Shown piece by piece: positions 61,200 to 64,000 of a DNA stretch of 64,000 nucleotides (positions within the stretch are counted from its first letter, which is position 1; every line of letters begins with the position of its first letter). The notes below the pieces were generated by a model. That model was not told the origin of the DNA. It saw only the letters and a list, made by a program, of their open reading frames with translations, and searched no databases. This stretch comes from Phenylobacterium sp. Lineage in GTDB: Bacteria > Pseudomonadota > Alphaproteobacteria > Caulobacterales > Caulobacteraceae. The stretch is from the NCBI RefSeq assembly GCF_030680185.1, contig NZ_JAUXVZ010000062.1, positions 1 to 64,000 of the forward strand, read 5' to 3'. The position numbers and the translations under genes are program-made.

Positions 61200-62702
61200 C
61201 TAGTTGGCCGTGGCCATCGGGGTGTCGCGGGGCAGCTCCTCGGTGACTGGCACAAGGGCCGAATCGACCAGGCTGATGGGGACTTCCCAGGGAACCCAAC
61301 CGGCGGCGAAGCGCAGGCCGCGGGAATTGGCCTGGGCGTCATAGCGATCCACGTCCGGGATCAGATTGGCCGCGTCCAGCCGGCCGACGGCCGACAGCAC
61401 CGAGGCGGCCGCCACGTACTCGTCGCGGCGGGCCGAAATCTGCGCCAGCTCGGCGGACCGAAGCTCCTGCTCGGCGTTGAGCACGTCGATGGTGGTGCGC
61501 AGGCCGACCTGCTGTTCCTGACGCACGCCTTCGGCGGCGATCCGCGCGGCGCGAACCTGCTCGTCGGTAGAGCCGATATTGGCGCGGGCGGCCAGCAGCT
61601 GGCTCCACGCCTGGGTCACGTTCTGCAGGGCCGTGCGGCGGGCCTGTTCGACGCCGAGCTCGCTGGCGGTCTCGCGCTCGCGGGCGGCGCGGACGCGGGA
61701 ATTGGTCAGGCCGCCGGTGAACAGAGGCACGGTCAGCGTCGCCCGGCCGGTGATGTTCCGGGAATAGTCCGAGGGCTCGAAAGGTTCGGCCAGCCCGCTC
61801 CAGCCCAGGCTGGCGTTCACGGCCAGGTTGGGCATGCGCTCGGCGCGGGCCGCCGACACGCGGGCCTCGGCGGCCTGGGCGTTGTACATCGCCTGGCGAA
61901 CCTGCGGATTGTTGATCTCCGCAGCCGCGAACGCGACCTCGACGGAGGGGGGCAGGATAGGCGCCAGCGGGGGCTCCGGCTCCAGATCGCCGGGATTCTG
62001 GCCGACGATGGCGGCGTAGCCGGCGCGGCTGATGGCCAGCTGGGCCTCGGCAGACCGCATCTGCGCCTCGGCGGCGGCCAGGCGGGCCTGGGATTGGGCG
62101 ACATCGGTGCGGGTGATCTCGCCGACCTCGAACCGGGCGTCGGATTCTTCGAGCTGGCGACGCAGGACCTGCACGTTGTCCTGGCGGATGCGCAGGGCCT
62201 CGATGTCACGGCGCACGTCCACATAGGCGACGATCACGCCACCCAGCACCTCGGCCTCGATGCGACGGAGGTTTTCCTGCCCGGCCAGCACGTCGGCCTG
62301 GGCGGCCGAGACAGCCGATGCGACGCGACCGCCGGTCCAGATGGGTTGGCTGAGGTTGATGCCGGCCGTGGCTCCGTTACGTTCGACGATCCCATCAACG
62401 GCCGGGGAGTCGGGGACGCCATCATTGTTGGTGTCCACCAGCCCCGCGGCGCCGGCAGGGGTGCGCGTTTCGCGATACTCGCCTGACGCCGAAGCGCTGA
62501 GGCTCGGCCGCCAGCCCGAACGGGCCTGAACCGTGTTTTCATCCAGGGCCCGCAGGGTCGCGCGCTGGGCCTGAAGCGTCGGATTGGTCTGGTAGGCGAG
62601 CGCGATGGCGTCAGCCAGGGATTCGGCGGCGACCGGAGATCCGAAGGCCAGACCAGCGCTGAAGACGGCGGCCAGCAGGCCTGCACGACGGCTGATGAAC
62701 AT
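61200..62702 (-). CDS. TolC-family outer-membrane efflux/secretion channel
   Basis: 500 aa with a signal peptide (SPVAAES). The TolC repeats are visible: LADAIALAYQTNPTLQAQRA and the second half DVLNAEQELRSAELAQISAR, with the long coiled helices that build the periplasmic tunnel. Loss of a beta-barrel call would need structure, but the pattern is standard. TolC relatives serve type I secretion and RND efflux; in Caulobacter the nearby homologue serves S-layer export, which cannot be assumed here. It lies just upstream of popZ on the same strand. Confidence 0.9.
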   Translation of the reverse strand: MFISRRAGLLAAVFSAGLAFGSPVAAESLADAIALAYQTNPTLQAQRATLRALDENTVQARSGWRPSLSASASGEYRETRTPAGAAGLVDTNNDGVPDSPAVDGIVERNGATAGINLSQPIWTGGRVASAVSAAQADVLAGQENLRRIEAEVLGGVIVAYVDVRRDIEALRIRQDNVQVLRRQLEESDARFEVGEITRTDVAQSQARLAAAEAQMRSAEAQLAISRAGYAAIVGQNPGDLEPEPPLAPILPPSVEVAFAAAEINNPQVRQAMYNAQAAEARVSAARAERMPNLAVNASLGWSGLAEPFEPSDYSRNITGRATLTVPLFTGGLTNSRVRAARERETASELGVEQARRTALQNVTQAWSQLLAARANIGSTDEQVRAARIAAEGVRQEQQVGLRTTIDVLNAEQELRSAELAQISARRDEYVAAASVLSAVGRLDAANLIPDVDRYDAQANSRGLRFAAGWVPWEVPISLVDSALVPVTEELPRDTPMATAN

Positions 62703-62823
62703 GCGTAATCCCCGACGACGACGAGACAGATGACCCCTATATGACCGGCTGTTTCCAACTCGACCAGGGGTCCTAACCTTAAGCTTTTTTCACGCCCGGC
62801 TTTCTGGTGTGTTTCAGCACGCC

Positions 62824-63393
62824 CTAGAAGGCGAAACCTTGTTCAGGCTCAAACCCGGCCAGATAGCGGGGCGTGGCGTCGAATATCTCCCGGCGGGCAA
62901 GTCCGGTCTCGGTGCGGGCATAGATCGTCGCCTTGCCCACAGGACCTGCGCGCTCCACCACCGCCAGCCGGCCGCCGGGCGCCAGGGCCGCCGTCCAGCT
63001 TTCCGGCGCGCGCGCCACGGCGCCCTCGCAGATGATGACGTCGAACTCGCCGGCGGGCGGGGTCTTCAGGTCTTCGTCCTCCAGCCGGGTCACGCTCAGG
63101 CCAGCATGTTCCAGCACGGCGGCCCCATAGGGGGCGGCGATGGCCAGGGCCCGCTCGCCGGGCTGGATCTGTAGGGCGTGCAGCAGCTTGGCGACGTCCC
63201 GCGGCGCCAGCATCCAGCGGCCCGGGGCGTACTCCACCTCGGCGTCGGCATAGGCCAGATAGGCCTTGCCCGGCGGAACGAGGCTTTCGCGGGGGATGAC
63301 GCGCATGGCGTCCTGCACCCGCAGGTCGGTCACATCATTGGTCCGGACCTGGCTGTCGACCATGTTCAGGCGGGCGGCGGAGAAGTCGACCAT
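62824..63393 (-). CDS. PCMT-like protein with degenerate SAM motif
   Basis: 189 aa from ATG 63393, GAGG 4 nt upstream. The overall pattern is protein-L-isoaspartate O-methyltransferase-like: RLNMVDSQVRTNDVTDLRVQ, then YADAEVEYAPGRWMLAPRDV and the end FDATPRYLAGFEPEQGFAF. However the SAM motif I, normally V-L-E-I-G-x-G-x-G-Y, reads ALAIAAPYGAAVL, so catalysis is doubtful. Similar proteins occur upstream of tolC-type genes in alphaproteobacteria. Confidence 0.75.
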   Translation of the reverse strand: MVDFSAARLNMVDSQVRTNDVTDLRVQDAMRVIPRESLVPPGKAYLAYADAEVEYAPGRWMLAPRDVAKLLHALQIQPGERALAIAAPYGAAVLEHAGLSVTRLEDEDLKTPPAGEFDVIICEGAVARAPESWTAALAPGGRLAVVERAGPVGKATIYARTETGLARREIFDATPRYLAGFEPEQGFAF

Positions 63394-63553
63394 GTGACCT
63401 CGACGGTATTCGTGTGAAGCGCGCTTATAGGTCCGGCCTTGAGCCGAGCGCAATCGCCCGCTGCAAGAGAGATTGCCGCGGGCGGGCGGTTCTGTTAGCG
63501 ATCCGCCTCCGCTCAAGACGGCGCATCCTTTCAAGGGGGCGTCGGCGCAGGAT

Positions 63554-63627
63554 GGCCTGGTGGCGGAGTGGTTACGCAGCGGACTGCAAATCCGTGCACC
63601 CCGGTTCGATTCCGGGCCAGGCCTCCA
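63554..63627 (+). tRNA. tRNA-Cys (anticodon GCA)
   Basis: 74 nt cloverleaf. Acceptor GGCCTGG with CCAGGCC, anticodon arm CGGA-CTGCAAA-TCCG with anticodon GCA, T arm CCCGGTTCGATTCCGGG. The discriminator is T and CCA is encoded. Confidence 0.97.
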
Positions 63628-63670
63628 TTTCCATCCCCTTCTCCAGACCCGAATCGCCGCCCTGCGCCGA

Positions 63671-64000
63671 TCAGAGGCGTTCAGCCGCGACCAGGGCGAA
63701 CATCGGCCGCTCCCGTTCCTCCGCCAGCTCCGGCCGCTCCGCCATCTGGGCCGGCGAGGGTCCGAACTCGTCCAGATGGCCGATGGCGAAGCCCGCCTGG
63801 ATCAGCAGGTTCAGGGTCGTGCCGAGCTTTCTGTGATGCTTCACCACCCCATCAGCGAGCCAGTTGGTCCGGCGTGGGCCCTCAGCCTGATAGCTGTCGA
63901 CCGGCCAGGTCCTTTGACCGTCAACGCCAAGGCTCCAGCCGGGACTGCGGGGTGCCATATAGATGGGATGCTCAATCGAGAAGACGAACCGGCTTCCGGG
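63671..64000 (-). CDS. SAM-dependent methyltransferase, C-terminal end (start outside window)
   Basis: The frame is open to the last base of the window, so about 110 C-terminal residues are seen. GSRFVFSIEHPIYMAPRSPG (FSxEHP), the DSYQAEGPRRTNWL segment, KHHRKLGTTLNLLIQAGFAI and the end EERERPMFALVAAERL are typical of the C-terminus of one class I SAM methyltransferase family. An apparent start at 63958 is internal. Confidence 0.85.
   Translation of the reverse strand, partial: PGSRFVFSIEHPIYMAPRSPGWSLGVDGQRTWPVDSYQAEGPRRTNWLADGVVKHHRKLGTTLNLLIQAGFAIGHLDEFGPSPAQMAERPELAEERERPMFALVAAERL

Noticed and set aside
60318..62486. Long + strand frame opposite popZ and the TolC-type gene
   Set aside because: It spans two real genes and their gap on the other strand, and its product is Gly/Arg-rich without domains.
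63554..63627. tRNA-Cys as integration site
   Set aside because: No integrase or repeat copy is visible; flanking genes look native.

Overview
The window is a GC-rich chromosomal segment from an alphaproteobacterium, almost certainly a member of the Caulobacterales (Caulobacter/Phenylobacterium/Brevundimonas group; the genus cannot be fixed from the sequence alone). The evidence is the polar organiser PopZ next to valS and a TolC-type protein, a flagellin cluster with FlaF, FlbT, FlaG and a FlaEY-like protein in the order I recall from Caulobacter, an alphaproteobacterial NadQ-type regulator, and queA-tgt and gyrA-coaD-cyclophilin blocks. I see no insertion sequence, prophage, integrase or CRISPR array. 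Most of the window is core genome, with almost every base used and many 1-4 nt gene overlaps.

Layout. 1-1.1 kb: end of a PepSY membrane protein coupled to a copper chaperone. 1.1-1.2 kb: tRNA-Lys. 1.3-9.9 kb: tRNA-modification genes (queA, tgt), an EEP-family hydrolase, two cyclophilins, coaD and gyrA. 10-13.8 kb: sodC, a DUF3617 protein, alternative oxidase, ssb, and two small cysteine-containing envelope proteins. 13.9-23.4 kb: flagellar region with a FlaEY-like protein, three flagellins, flaG, flaF, flbT and a divergent FlbA-like TPR protein. 23.5-30.2 kb: MoxR-type ATPase, envelope and stress proteins, an HD hydrolase/phosphatase/NadQ-like operon, and a sterol-desaturase-type protein. 30.2-38.3 kb: outer-membrane barrel, FabH-like synthase, ppdK, glyS, a DUF2314 lipoprotein and glyQ. 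38.4-42 kb: two secreted proteins sharing a C-terminal tail (one with a fasciclin domain), then glnK-amtB. 42-52 kb: ispE, TPR lipoprotein, ETF-QO, family-4-like uracil-DNA glycosylase, lytic transglycosylase, small glycosyltransferase-like protein, radical SAM protein and an RNA methyltransferase. 52-64 kb: glycine-zipper protein, tlyA, acyl-CoA ligase, hybrid histidine kinase, valS, popZ, TolC-family protein, a PCMT-like protein, tRNA-Cys and the end of a methyltransferase.

The flagellar region is the best integrated unit. Two nearly identical flagellin genes each have a good sigma-54 (-24/-12) promoter about 65 nt ahead of the start codon. Palindromes resembling the FlbD-binding ftr enhancer lie about 100-160 nt upstream of the predicted transcription starts. 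FlbT and FlaF, which in Caulobacter control flagellin translation and its coupling to assembly, are encoded just upstream in an overlapping pair, and the TPR/glycosyltransferase-like FlbA homologue is divergent from them.

I did not find an obviously new multi-gene defence or mobile system. The best candidates for something undescribed are the shared C-terminal tail in two neighbouring secreted proteins, the HD/phosphatase/non-catalytic Nudix-regulator operon, the paired cysteine-module envelope genes, the hairpin array between the flagellins, and several metalloenzymes with altered metal ligands (SodC, TGT, UDG).
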